Numbered from the stretch's first letter, positions 46,906 through 56,617 are shown. The stretch: 64,000 bases of DNA from Deltaproteobacteria bacterium HGW-Deltaproteobacteria-18 (GCA_002841885.1 PHBE01000001.1:264326-328325), one strand, 5' to 3'. Notes: generated by a model not told the origin, from the letters alone. Numbers and translations: made by a program.

Positions 46906-47883
46906 TCATAGCTCACCATCAGACTCCCCATCGACTGGATCTGGTTCAAGACAGGGGGAAGTCGTGTCATCGTCTTGCGAAATAACCACTCGATTACGAC
47001 CAAGCTCCTTGGCTCTGTACATGGCCTTATCGGCCCGCTCGATCACGGCGCAAGAGGTGTCTCCATTCCGGCACAAAGCCCCGCCAACAGAAACAGACAC
47101 CCGTAATGTCATCATCGGCAGATCGAGACCGCTTAGCTCCACAAGCATCCGAACACGTTCAGCTACTTGGCGCAATTCCTCCGGAGCGATATTCGGCAAC
47201 AGACAGAGAAACTCCTCCCCCCCAAAACGGCAGACCCGATCCGTGGGGCGTAGTCCGTTTTGCAGGGCGCGGGCCACGAACCGGATAACCCTGTCACCTA
47301 CCGGATGCCCATGGGTATCGTTGACGCGTTTGAAATGGTCGATGTCGACAAACAGCACCCCGAAAATTTGGCCGTGTTCACGAAAAGCGCCCATGAGTTC
47401 CGAAAGCCTTATTTCCGCAAACTTGCGGTTGCCGATGCCGGTCAACTCGTCTTGGTAGAGGCTTCGTTCCATATCCTTGAGCTGACGGAACATATCCTCC
47501 TTGCTGGATGTGTCGACAAAGATCTCGATGGATCCCGCAATTTCGCCGGAACCGTCCCGCAAAGGCAATGCGCGCACCTGCACCGGAACTCGATAACCGG
47601 CCTTGTGATGCAGGTAGACGTCGACGACACGAGGGGTTGCGTCGTGCATGGTGGCCATCATCGGACATCCATTTTTACAAAGCGGTTCCCCTGCAAGACT
47701 CACGTGTCGCAAAATATTGTCCGCGCAGCACTTGCCAAGGACTTCTTTACTCGAATACCCGGTTATGTTTTCGGCACATTTGTTCCAGAAGACAATCTTT
47801 CTGTCACGATCGACAACATAGATCCCATCAAAAAATTGATCCATCAGTTCCAAACATGGTATTTGTAGTCCACCTTGAGACAT
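46906..47883 (-). CDS. PAS-GGDEF diguanylate cyclase
   Basis: A 325-residue cytoplasmic protein with a PAS domain (about 10-130, LMDQFFDGIYVVDRDRKIVF) and a GGDEF domain (155-310). The active loop reads GGEEF within RVCRFGGEEFLCLLP, and the inhibitory I-site RPTD lies exactly five residues before it, so it should make c-di-GMP with product feedback. The metal site is in FVDIDHFKRVNDTHGH. AAGGA precedes the ATG at 47883. Only two bases separate it from the bacteriohemerythrin gene, so the two are probably co-translated, linking O2 or redox state to c-di-GMP. Confidence 0.93.
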   Translation of the reverse strand: MSQGGLQIPCLELMDQFFDGIYVVDRDRKIVFWNKCAENITGYSSKEVLGKCCADNILRHVSLAGEPLCKNGCPMMATMHDATPRVVDVYLHHKAGYRVPVQVRALPLRDGSGEIAGSIEIFVDTSSKEDMFRQLKDMERSLYQDELTGIGNRKFAEIRLSELMGAFREHGQIFGVLFVDIDHFKRVNDTHGHPVGDRVIRFVARALQNGLRPTDRVCRFGGEEFLCLLPNIAPEELRQVAERVRMLVELSGLDLPMMTLRVSVSVGGALCRNGDTSCAVIERADKAMYRAKELGRNRVVISQDDDTTSPCLEPDPVDGESDGEL

Positions 47884-47885
47884 GT

Positions 47886-48341
47886 TTATCCTTCCCGTTC
47901 GACATTTCGAAGCATTTGATATTCCTTGATGCGCAGGTCGCAGCTCAAAATGTGTCCCACAAGCCAATCTTTGAGCATTTCTCGGAGAGGGCCAGATTCC
48001 GCATTCTCTCCGATAAACACGGCGTGCTGAAAATTCTTGACTCGCTTTTTAAGAATGTTGTGCTCTTCCATATGGCTAGCCAGATCAGGATAGCCGATTG
48101 ATCGCATATATTCTTCTTCATTGGCAAAATGAAAAACTGTATATTCTCGCAATTCATGCAGAATCTTGGCGAAATCGTTCTTGTTTCTGCCGTCCTGCAT
48201 GGCTCGCAGGAGAGAATTGGTAATGCGGATCAGCTGTTTGTGTTCAGCATCGATCTCCATTTTTCCAACAGAGAGTGTTTCGGACCAGACGATATTGGGC
48301 ACGTTTCCTCCTGGATTTTCAAACTTCGCAAAATTGGACAC
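47886..48341 (-). CDS. Bacteriohemerythrin
   Basis: A 151-residue O2-binding diiron protein. The ligand set is complete: His in DAEHKQLI, His and Glu in FHFANEEEYM, two His in HMEEHN, and His and Asp in GHILSCD. It may bind, sense or scavenge O2 in an anaerobe. It lies between a REC-HDOD gene (nine bases upstream) and a GGDEF gene (two bases downstream) in one operon, so a sensory role is favoured. Confidence 0.93.
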   Translation of the reverse strand: MSNFAKFENPGGNVPNIVWSETLSVGKMEIDAEHKQLIRITNSLLRAMQDGRNKNDFAKILHELREYTVFHFANEEEYMRSIGYPDLASHMEEHNILKKRVKNFQHAVFIGENAESGPLREMLKDWLVGHILSCDLRIKEYQMLRNVEREG

Positions 48342-48350
48342 ATGCTGAAA

Positions 48351-49562
48351 TCAGAAACAATCGGCATCCAGTTCTGAATTCACAATTTCTTTCCAACGCT
48401 CGAAGGTCTCTGCCCCCCCCGCGATATCGAGGAACGCCCCTGCCGGAAGATGAGGAGCGTGTCCGCTCGCCTGGACATATCGCTCATGCAACAACACATC
48501 CACAACATGAAGAACTGCGGACAAAAGGGTAAGGGGCGGCCCTGGAATCTGGCCATGATGCTGGGCTATGGCGATGACGACATTTTCGGAAAAACCCCAG
48601 AGGCCAAGGAGGTAGGCGCCAATCTGTGCATGCGTCACTCCCAGGATCTCGGTCTCGACTTCGTACAATGGCATGTTACGCCCCTGCGATTCCTTAATGA
48701 TATCAGCATAGTCCTCCGGACAGCCTTCGGCCATCACGATCTTGCCCACATCGTGCAGCAGGCCAGCCAGAAAGGCGTCTTCCACCGCAGGCCCGGACGG
48801 ACACTCGCCCCTCATCACCGCCCGACAGCACTTGGCTGCGACAAGGCAGTGCCCCCAGAGCTGTTCCATATTGAACCCGGGATACATGTCCGGGTCCTGA
48901 GGCTTGAAGACCCCCTCGGAAAGGACGAGCCCCCTGACGAGATTCGCACCCAAGATGTTCACGGCTTGAAGCGGTTCGTCCACACGTCGCGACAGACCAA
49001 AAAACGGGGTGTTGACCACCTTGAGGATGGCCGTGGTCAGGCTCATGTCACGGGACACGATCCTGGCCACGGACTGATTCGAGCAGCTTTCGCTCTGCAA
49101 TTCCCGGGTCAGAGCCGTGTACACATCTGGCACGACAGGCAGATGTTCCAGGCGGTGCACGATCTCGCGCAAACGAGAGTCCATGAGCAGAAAACGCAGC
49201 CGCGAGGCGGTCTGAATCGTGGGCAGAAGGCACTCCGGCGTGACGGGCTTGGTCAGCAACTGATGGGCCGCAACAAGCAGGCGCGAAATGATCCTGGTCC
49301 CGCCGTCTGCGGTCATGAGGATGCGCAAGGTCAAAGGCCAGCGCACCTGGACCAGGGCCAGCAGGTCCGAACCTTCCATATCGGGCAGGCTGGCGTCCGT
49401 GACAATGACGTCACAGGTCCGCTCGGACAAAGTCTGGAGGGCTTGGGCGACCGTTGACGCAGCAAAGAGATCGATGGGCAGGTTCCTGGCCACGATGATT
49501 CGCCTGAGGCTTTGATGGACGTGTCTGTCGTCGTCGACGAAAAGGACAGTGATGTTAGCCAT
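48351..49562 (-). CDS. REC-HDOD response regulator
   Basis: A 403-residue protein with a receiver (1-120; acidic pocket VDDD, Asp56 in VIVTDASLPDMEG, Lys in LLTKPV) and an HDOD domain (about 150-370) beginning LEHLPVVPDVYTALTRELQS and containing FLAGLLHDVGKIVMAEG, HAQIGAYLLGLWGFSENVV and AQHHGQIPG. HDOD proteins act as signalling scaffolds, often near c-di-GMP enzymes. The start at 49562 follows AGGA with 11 bases; an ATG at 49574 is also in frame. It overlaps the end of the kinase gene upstream. A C8 run (48412-48419) lies inside the 3' end of the gene. Confidence 0.9.
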   Translation of the reverse strand: MANITVLFVDDDRHVHQSLRRIIVARNLPIDLFAASTVAQALQTLSERTCDVIVTDASLPDMEGSDLLALVQVRWPLTLRILMTADGGTRIISRLLVAAHQLLTKPVTPECLLPTIQTASRLRFLLMDSRLREIVHRLEHLPVVPDVYTALTRELQSESCSNQSVARIVSRDMSLTTAILKVVNTPFFGLSRRVDEPLQAVNILGANLVRGLVLSEGVFKPQDPDMYPGFNMEQLWGHCLVAAKCCRAVMRGECPSGPAVEDAFLAGLLHDVGKIVMAEGCPEDYADIIKESQGRNMPLYEVETEILGVTHAQIGAYLLGLWGFSENVVIAIAQHHGQIPGPPLTLLSAVLHVVDVLLHERYVQASGHAPHLPAGAFLDIAGGAETFERWKEIVNSELDADCF

Positions 49563-52383
49563 GATGTTCGCCATCCTCTTTCCCGGCCAGGGGCAGGGTT
49601 ATGATAAACGTCGTACCCCGGTCGCTTTCTGTTTCGAAGCGGATCGTTCCGCCGTGATCCTTGACCACAACCCGATGGGCAATGAACAGGCCCTGGCCGG
49701 TTCCCTGGCCGACGGGCTTTGTGGTGAAAAAAGGTTCGAAGAGGTGCTCTTGGGCATGAGCCGGAATGCCTGTCCCTGTGTCCTGCACACGAATTTCCGC
49801 CATGCTATCCACGCAGCGAGTGCTGATGGTGATCCTGCCAATCGCTCCGTCCGGCCTGGATGCGCCCATGATGGCGTGCGCAGCGTTGACTACGAGGTTG
49901 AGGAGCACCTGCCCTATCTCTTGTGACGAACAGACCACCGGCGGGAGATCGGGGGCGAGGTCCGTTATGGTTTCTGCCACATACTTCCATTCGTTGCGGG
50001 AGACCGTGACAGTCTGCTCGATCAACGTGTTCAGATCGATTTCCTGCTGCCTGTCGTGGCCGGGATGAGCGAACTGCTTGACGGAATTGACAATGGCCGA
50101 GATCCGATCCAGCCCCTGCAGAGTTTCCGAGACGGCCGCCGGCAGCTCGTCCAGATAAAAGGGAATCTGCCGTTCTTCTTCCATGGCGGCAAGGGCTGTC
50201 CAATCAGGAATCGAATCGGGCTGTGTCCCAAGGCTCCTATACGCGCCAAGCACGCTTTCCAGCTGCTCCATGCCTTCCTTGATAAACCACATGTTGTTCA
50301 TGACATACTGGGTCGGCGTATTGATCTCGTGGGCAATGCCCGCCGCGAGCTGTCCGATGGCTTCGAGCTTCTGAGTCTGCAGGAGCTGGGATTCAAGCAT
50401 CCTGCGCTCGGTAGTATCCATAACCAGAAGCCAAAAACCCAGACATTCACATTCGCTGGACTTCAGGGTCACAGGGGCAACCAAAGTGAAGCGAACTTCG
50501 GAACAAATTTTCATACGCAAATCATATCTTGAACCTGGAATAACACAGCTTTCACCTTCGAAAATACCGATACAACGATCCAAGTCATCTTCATGTATGT
50601 ATGAAATAAAATTAGAGCAAATAACTTCTTCGTGTTTTTTACGCACAATAGAGCAGAAGTGATTGTTGCAATATCCGATATTTCCTTTTGGATCAGTTTG
50701 AATAAGGCCCTGACTCATATTCTCGGCTAGGTTACGGAAGCGCTGTTCGCTTTGCACCAGGTTCTCCCGAGCGATTCTACTTGCCGTCACGTCCTCGATA
50801 AACCCTTCATAATAATGCACACTACCGTCGGTGTCTCTGACAATGCGCCCACGCATCCGGCCCCAGAACGGCGAATTGTCCCTGCGCAGCAAACGGCACT
50901 CTCGAGGCGCCACCTCGCCCTTCTCGAACCCTTCGCCAATGATCCGTGTACGATCTTCCGGATCGACATACATCTGCGTTCCAATATTGTAGTAATGCTG
51001 AATCATCTCATCAGTGGAGGCAAAACCGAATATGGTGGCCATGGTTTTGTTGACACTTAAATAGGTGCCTTCGGGAGTGCTCTGAAAGATTCCTACCGGG
51101 GCATTGTCGAATATGCTCTTATACTTGCCCTCGACTACCAGAAGGGTTTCCCGAATTTTCTCCGAAGCACTCACGTCGCGAGCCACAAACACCTTGCCAA
51201 TTGCTGCCCCAGAGGAGTCCAAGAGAGAATTGCATCGGACCATGAACCTGCCCGGAAGGTTGGGAAAGATAACGGCGATCTCCCTGGAGGAGCAGTCGCC
51301 TTGAGGGAAATGGCATTCGGCGCAGCCAAAAATCTCTTTGCATGTCCGGCCGACGATCTCCTTCGGCGCCAGCCCAAGTCGAACGGCCAAGGTCTTGTTG
51401 GCGCGCTGGACAATCCCGGTCCCATCGAGCAGAAAAACGATGTCGGAGATAGTGTCGAAAGTCCGCTCCAGCTCTTCTTTGGCCCGCAGAATTCGTTCAC
51501 GGCTTTTCAGACGCGCTGTTACGTCCCGAAGCAGGATGGAAACCCCCGTGAATTTTCCGGAAACATCAGGCTGAAAGTCCATGCTGACACGCATTGACCT
51601 TTTTCTACCCGGCCCGGGAAATACGACCATTTTTTCGAACGATTTTCCGCGACCCGCCAGCCACTCTTGCCAGATTTCCGCCAACCAAGGAAAAATATCG
51701 CAAACATTCTTTCCGCAAAGGCTGTTTCCATTCGTTTGGGATTTTAAAGAATAGTAATCTTGGCCATGCAGCGCATGCTCATTTACAAGACTGGCCGCAG
51801 CGCGATTCAGATTCTCGATGACCCCATCGTGGGAGACAAAAATTACGGGTTGGTCGAAGCTCTCGAAAAACGTCAGATAGCGATTTTTCTCATTGGTCAT
51901 CTCCCTCAGAGTCGAGGCCATTGCGGCCTTGTGTTCTCCTCCTGCCACTCCGGCCCATTCGGAACAGAACGCGGTCCCCATGCGATCGAAAAGCCTGATC
52001 AGGACATGCTCGATCCTGTCCCGCTCCTCGCCCGGCGACAAAAATTCACGCACGCAGTCCTGGTAGGCCTGACGATAGTATACGAAAAGCCCGAGAAACA
52101 TGCCAAGTTCAATTCCTCTATCCCTGTGCAAGCGCGCCTCGGTCAAAGCAAAGCGGGTCAAAGGGTCCTTGGACCAGTCCGAATGTACGGGCAATTCGAT
52201 TTCTGGGAGTCCAGAAGACTCAAATGCCGAGGCAACAGCTTCAGTCAAGCCGGCAATGGAAATTCGCCACGCCTCGACAAGAGTGGCCGTATAGGCCGCA
52301 TAGCCTTGCTGACGGGCATAACCAAGTATGCGCTCCATGAGCCACGCTTCCTTCCCACGCAACAACTCGACAATTGTGTTCAT
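49555..52383 (-). CDS. Multi-PAS sensor histidine kinase
   Basis: A 942-residue soluble kinase. An N-terminal helical sensor-like region (1-170, with RHDRG-like helices) is followed by four PAS units (about 175-300, 305-410, 425-545, 555-670), HisKA with His685 in GIAHEINTPTQY, and an ATPase with NLVVNAAHAI, VQDTGTGIPAH and GTGQGLFIAH. One PAS includes a cysteine cluster (FGCAECHFPQGDCSS) that could bind a metal or sense redox. It overlaps the TetR gene upstream by four bases (ATGA) and the REC-HDOD gene downstream, so it likely phosphorylates that regulator. Confidence 0.92.
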   Translation of the reverse strand: MNTIVELLRGKEAWLMERILGYARQQGYAAYTATLVEAWRISIAGLTEAVASAFESSGLPEIELPVHSDWSKDPLTRFALTEARLHRDRGIELGMFLGLFVYYRQAYQDCVREFLSPGEERDRIEHVLIRLFDRMGTAFCSEWAGVAGGEHKAAMASTLREMTNEKNRYLTFFESFDQPVIFVSHDGVIENLNRAAASLVNEHALHGQDYYSLKSQTNGNSLCGKNVCDIFPWLAEIWQEWLAGRGKSFEKMVVFPGPGRKRSMRVSMDFQPDVSGKFTGVSILLRDVTARLKSRERILRAKEELERTFDTISDIVFLLDGTGIVQRANKTLAVRLGLAPKEIVGRTCKEIFGCAECHFPQGDCSSREIAVIFPNLPGRFMVRCNSLLDSSGAAIGKVFVARDVSASEKIRETLLVVEGKYKSIFDNAPVGIFQSTPEGTYLSVNKTMATIFGFASTDEMIQHYYNIGTQMYVDPEDRTRIIGEGFEKGEVAPRECRLLRRDNSPFWGRMRGRIVRDTDGSVHYYEGFIEDVTASRIARENLVQSEQRFRNLAENMSQGLIQTDPKGNIGYCNNHFCSIVRKKHEEVICSNFISYIHEDDLDRCIGIFEGESCVIPGSRYDLRMKICSEVRFTLVAPVTLKSSECECLGFWLLVMDTTERRMLESQLLQTQKLEAIGQLAAGIAHEINTPTQYVMNNMWFIKEGMEQLESVLGAYRSLGTQPDSIPDWTALAAMEEERQIPFYLDELPAAVSETLQGLDRISAIVNSVKQFAHPGHDRQQEIDLNTLIEQTVTVSRNEWKYVAETITDLAPDLPPVVCSSQEIGQVLLNLVVNAAHAIMGASRPDGAIGRITISTRCVDSMAEIRVQDTGTGIPAHAQEHLFEPFFTTKPVGQGTGQGLFIAHRVVVKDHGGTIRFETESDRGTTFIITLPLAGKEDGEHHG

Positions 52384-53015
52384 TTACAACCCCGAACCGG
52401 AATCGTCAGAGCAGATTGAACAGAAACTCGACCCTCACAATCTTCACCCGACATGCTTTGAACGGCTCCAGCAAAAAAATCCGCCAGTTCGTCGATATCG
52501 ACAAGCTCCCTGTAGAGAGGCGAAAATCTCGCCCGCTGCACGCCGTGAAGCGACGTTACCACATAAGCAGCTAAACGAAGAGCCGTCTCGGGACCCTTGG
52601 TGGCACTTAGTTTCCGGGCAAGAATTTGAACGACTTCCAGGCTGAGTGAGGCCAGCGCCGACATGTGCTCAGGATTGCTGAACATTGCGAAAGGTGGTTC
52701 ACGGTAGGCCATCGCGTAACCTGTCGACGTGTCCGAAGTAAAAGCCATATAAGAACGCACAAAATCCTTGATCGCTTCGCGCATGTCCAAAGACAATGCC
52801 CCTACTTCGTTTTGAAGCTGATCCCTCAATCCCGTCATCACGAACAACAACGCATTGAAATAAAGGGTCTCCTTGTTGACGAAATAATATCGCGCAAGCC
52901 CTTGGGCGACCCCAGCCCGCCGCGAGATGCTCTCGATGCTTGCTTTTTCATAGCCCGATTCGGAAAAAGCGGCGCAAGCGGCTTGAAGGATCAAATTCTT
53001 CTTGTCATTTTTCAT
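52380..53015 (-). CDS. TetR-family transcriptional regulator
   Basis: A 211-residue repressor-type protein. The N-terminal helix-turn-helix is ILQAACAAFSESGYEKASIE followed by SISRRAGVAQGLARYYFVNK, with the usual TetR spacing. The C-terminal ligand domain is variable and its inducer unknown. GGGA precedes the ATG at 53015. It overlaps the kinase gene by four bases and heads the minus-strand operon. A near-palindrome 18 bases upstream is its likely operator. Confidence 0.9.
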   Translation of the reverse strand: MKNDKKNLILQAACAAFSESGYEKASIESISRRAGVAQGLARYYFVNKETLYFNALLFVMTGLRDQLQNEVGALSLDMREAIKDFVRSYMAFTSDTSTGYAMAYREPPFAMFSNPEHMSALASLSLEVVQILARKLSATKGPETALRLAAYVVTSLHGVQRARFSPLYRELVDIDELADFFAGAVQSMSGEDCEGRVSVQSALTIPVRGCK

Positions 53016-53032
53016 GGTATTCCCGTATTTAT

Positions 53033-53048
53033 TTGTACGTACATACAA
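53033..53048. promoter_or_regulatory. Candidate TetR operator
   Basis: TTGTACGTACATACAA is an inverted repeat with only one mismatched pair of positions, centred on GTAC. It lies 18 bases before the TetR start codon in the divergent region shared with the REC-PAS-HD-GYP gene, as expected for autoregulation. Confidence 0.6.
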
Positions 53049-53201
53049 CTTAGATCATGCGGAGATGACGCGCAAGACAGTTCGCACAATTTTCAACAAG
53101 GAAATTCAATGTTAATAATGAAATAAAGATAGTAATTTTGATTATTCCCTGAAACTTTGTTTTTCACAGCAATAAATCATTTCTAACCCACGAGGCGCGC
53201 T

Positions 53202-54593
53202 GTGACCAATAGCACCAAACTCCGAGACCAATCTGTCCTTTTCGTCGACGACGAACCGGCGGTTCGGGAGGGTTTGAGACGTGCGCTACACCATGCTCCA
53301 TTTCGTTGTCATTTCGCAGAATCCGCCTTCCAGGCCTTGGAATTGATCGACTCGAAAAAAATCGACATCGTAGTCGCCGACGAACAAATGCCCGGGATGT
53401 CGGGCTCCGAATTCCTGAGCATCGTCCGCAACCGACAGCCACAGATCATACGGATCATCCTTTCGGGCCACGCGAGTATGGAACGGGTAATCGCCGCAAT
53501 TAACTCCGGGCAGATCCATCGCTTTCTGACCAAACCCATCGAAACAAACCTATTGACTGAAATTCTTGAAGAATTTTTTAGCGACTTGCGCATGCAGGCG
53601 ACGCAAAATGCCCTGCACAGCAGGACAGACACTCTCGGCAGATGGGAATGGGACATCCTGCAAGATAAATGGGGATGGAGCGAAGGCTTTGAGCGAATCA
53701 TGCATTGCCGACTCATGGACGGAGATTCGGGCTTAGCCACTCTTTTCGCGACAGCTCACCCGCAAGACCGGGCCGAACTGATCTCCATCATTTACGACTG
53801 CCGGGACAGTGGACAGAACAGAGAAGCCGAGTTCCGCATTCTAACCAGCGACGGGAGCGTCCGCTGGATCGTTCAGTACATGGACGTTTTCAAGGATGGC
53901 AACAAGGTTTGGAAGCTCTTTGGCATGATGCGCGACATCACTGATCAAAAGGAAAAAGAAATGCTGCAGGTCGACCGTCTGATCATGCTGCAAACGACAC
54001 TGAACAAGACCGTCGAAGCGCTAGGTCGCATGACGGAAATGCGCGACCCCTATACTGCTGGGCACCAGATACGGGTCGCACGTTTGGCCAAAGAGATCGG
54101 AAAGCGCATGGGCCTTGATCCAGGCCACCTGGAAGGACTGGAGATTGCGGCTAAACTTCATGATATTGGCAAAATCTACGTCCCTGCCGAATTCCTTGCC
54201 AAACCAGGGACATTGCGCGAAGCGGAGATGAATTTAATAAAGTATCACCCTGAAATTGGTCACCAAATCATTCAGGAAATACCCTTCAACATGCCTGTGG
54301 GCGACATAATTCTTCAGCATCATGAGCGTTTGGACGGATCTGGTTACCCACATGGTTTGAAAAAGAACGATATCATTTTGGAGGCGCAAATCATTGCCGT
54401 CGCAGACGTGTTCGAAGCTATGTCTTCCTACCGTCCCTACAGGCCCGGTCTTGGCGAGGAAGTTGCCATCAAGGAATTGCGCTCGAAGAAAGGCCTCTTC
54501 TTCGACCCCGCCGCCGTTGACGCTCTGGAAACCATTCTCATAGATCATCCAAACTTTCTTGATGAACCAAAGTCAGACTCAAACCATATATAA
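53202..54593 (+). CDS. REC-PAS-HD-GYP c-di-GMP phosphodiesterase
   Basis: A 463-residue RpfG-like regulator. The receiver (10-125) has Asp60 in IVVADEQMPGMSG and Lys in FLTKPI. A PAS domain (140-255) contains RTDTLGRWEWDILQDKWGW. The HD-GYP domain (about 270-450) is intact: RDPYTAGHQIRVARLA, AAKLHDIGKI and QHHERLDGSGYPHG. It should hydrolyse c-di-GMP. The GTG at 53202 has GAGG six bases upstream. It is divergent from the TetR operon and shares its control region. Confidence 0.93.
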   Translation: MTNSTKLRDQSVLFVDDEPAVREGLRRALHHAPFRCHFAESAFQALELIDSKKIDIVVADEQMPGMSGSEFLSIVRNRQPQIIRIILSGHASMERVIAAINSGQIHRFLTKPIETNLLTEILEEFFSDLRMQATQNALHSRTDTLGRWEWDILQDKWGWSEGFERIMHCRLMDGDSGLATLFATAHPQDRAELISIIYDCRDSGQNREAEFRILTSDGSVRWIVQYMDVFKDGNKVWKLFGMMRDITDQKEKEMLQVDRLIMLQTTLNKTVEALGRMTEMRDPYTAGHQIRVARLAKEIGKRMGLDPGHLEGLEIAAKLHDIGKIYVPAEFLAKPGTLREAEMNLIKYHPEIGHQIIQEIPFNMPVGDIILQHHERLDGSGYPHGLKKNDIILEAQIIAVADVFEAMSSYRPYRPGLGEEVAIKELRSKKGLFFDPAAVDALETILIDHPNFLDEPKSDSNHI

Positions 54594-54683
54594 TCATCAT
54601 ATTTTGTTATGAAACATTGTAACAAAATGCATATATGTATTCAGTATGCGAAAAAATATTGAGATTAAAAGGATAGTAAATTT

Positions 54684-55079
54684 ATGAGAATCTTGATTGT
54701 TGAAGATGATATTTCAGGCGTCATGTTATTACGTAAAATTTTATACAATTATGGCGAAATAGCTGACGTAAATGATGGACCTAAAGCTATAGAAGCATTC
54801 GAAAAAGCTTGGAATGAAGGTAATCCATACAATCTTATTTTTTTAGACATTATGATGCCGAGCATGAGCGGACAAGATGTCCTATCCACAATCAGAAAAA
54901 AAGAAACTGAAATGCGACTACCTCAACTCAAAGAAGTTAAAGTTATCATAACATCCGCTCTCGACAGCGTTGATAGTGTCAGCCAGGCCTTCAACGAAGG
55001 CAGAGCTTCCGCATATTTAGTGAAGCCGATACTCAAACATCATGTCTTGGAAGAAATAAACAAGCTCGGATTCGTTTGA
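54684..55079 (+). CDS. Single-domain response regulator
   Basis: A 131-residue receiver domain. Acidic pocket EDD at 7-9, phosphoacceptor Asp55 in LIFLDIMMPSMSGQDV, switch Thr in IITSAL and Lys in YLVKPI. It is AT-rich, unlike the genes to its left, and precedes a GGDEF-hemerythrin gene by 65 bases. It may modulate that enzyme or pass phosphate among the local kinases. Confidence 0.9.
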   Translation: MRILIVEDDISGVMLLRKILYNYGEIADVNDGPKAIEAFEKAWNEGNPYNLIFLDIMMPSMSGQDVLSTIRKKETEMRLPQLKEVKVIITSALDSVDSVSQAFNEGRASAYLVKPILKHHVLEEINKLGFV

Positions 55080-55143
55080 AACTTTTTATTTTAAATAATT
55101 ATGTTAATCAAATAATGACATATTTTATAGATATATTTATTTC

Positions 55144-56492
55144 ATGAGCAAGCACACGAAAGAAATATCAAGTACGGAAGAAGACAGCATGTTTTTCAAT
55201 GCTTTCAAGTACGCATCAATAGGCATGGCGCTTGTTGCGCCAGATGGAAAATGGCTAAAAGTTAACAGATCGCTATGCGAAATGCTTGGTTATCTGGAAG
55301 AAGAAATTTTAGAGAAAACTTTTCAGGATATCACACATCCTGACGACCTTGATGAAGACTTGGTCTATGTGACCAGAATGCTGGCTGGAGTCATCGACAA
55401 CTACCAGATGGAAAAGCGCTACTTTCATAAAGAAGGATACGTTATCAACATCCTTCTCAGTGTTTCCTTGGTAGTCAATAAAGATAAATCACCTCGTTTT
55501 TTCATTTCACAAATACAAGATATAACACGTAGAAAACAAGTTGAAGAAGAATTATTAAAAATATCACGCGAAGACACACTTACTGGAATCGCCAATAGGC
55601 GTTATTTTTTTGAACATGCTTCCAGAGAAATGATCAGAGGCAAAAGATTTAATGAATCGCAAACTTTAGCCATGCTCGATATAGATCATTTTAAAAATAT
55701 CAACGATACGTATGGGCACGAAACAGGTGACATTGTTCTCAAAATAATGGCAAAAGAGTGCAAAAAAATACTGCGCGAAATTGATATATTCGGAAGAATT
55801 GGAGGGGAAGAATTTTGCGTCCTGTTCCTGAACACAGACAAGCAGACATCACAAATTCTCGCAGAGAGGTTGCGTAGTCACATAGAAAAAATTGAAGTAA
55901 TGACTAGCGCTGGAAAAATCAATTTCACCGTGAGTATCGGAATGGTATCTTTCCGTGGCGGAAACAAATCTATCGATGAAAGACTGAGTATTGCCGATCA
56001 GGCGCTATACCAAGCAAAAGAATCTGGAAGAAACCGCATTGAAATTATTTCAGAAGCTCTGAGCAACTCAGAAGAAACGCCCGAACCCATACATTCTCAA
56101 CTTGTTCGGTTAATGTGGAAAGACGAGTACGCATCAGGAAATCTGCTTATAGATAGCCAGCACAGGCATCTTTTCACTAGTTCAAATGAACTACTTAACG
56201 CAATAATTACAGGGAAGCCTGATAATAATGTTCTAATACTCGCAAAAAATCTCTTAAATCAGACTGCTAAACACTTTTTGGATGAAGAAAAATTATTATA
56301 CGAATCTAAATTTCCTGAATTTCGAGATCATTGCAAAATTCACAGACAACTTGAAAAAAAATGAACCAGAAAATCGCTAATTTTATAAATGATAAAATTC
56401 ATGTCGGCGAACTATTTTCATTTTTGGTTACCGACGTCATCTTGGAGCATCTGGTACGTGAAGATCAGAAATACTTCTCTTATTTGGAATAA
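55144..56492 (+). CDS. PAS-GGDEF-hemerythrin diguanylate cyclase, split by a -1 frameshift at an A8 run
   Basis: The first frame (55144-56364, 406 aa) has PAS (15-130), GGDEF (145-300) with GGEEF active loop and I-site REID five residues before, then a hemerythrin domain from about 315 (SGNLLIDSQHRHLFTSS, KHFLDEEKLLYES, HCKIHRQ). It stops just after CTT GAA AAA AAA TGA. One base back, the next frame continues MNQKIANFINDKIHVGELF, then ILEHLVREDQKYFSYLE to a stop at 56490. This restores the last His and Asp ligands. The A8 run (56354-56361) could cause programmed -1 slippage, or the gene may carry a one-base deletion or a read error. The DNA is AT-rich. Confidence 0.8.
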
Positions 56493-56617
56493 AACGATAT
56501 AAAAATTGCGGCAATGAGTATTCAATCCTCTAACGCTGTAGCCATAAATAACGAATCCTATATAAAATTATACTGCAAAAAGTATTTACGTTCTGCACCT
56601 GTGGCGCATCTGCCTCA
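56493..56617. other. Short AT-rich spacer
   Basis: This lies between the convergent frameshifted GGDEF-hemerythrin gene and the miniprotein pair. No clear terminator is visible. Confidence 0.3.
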
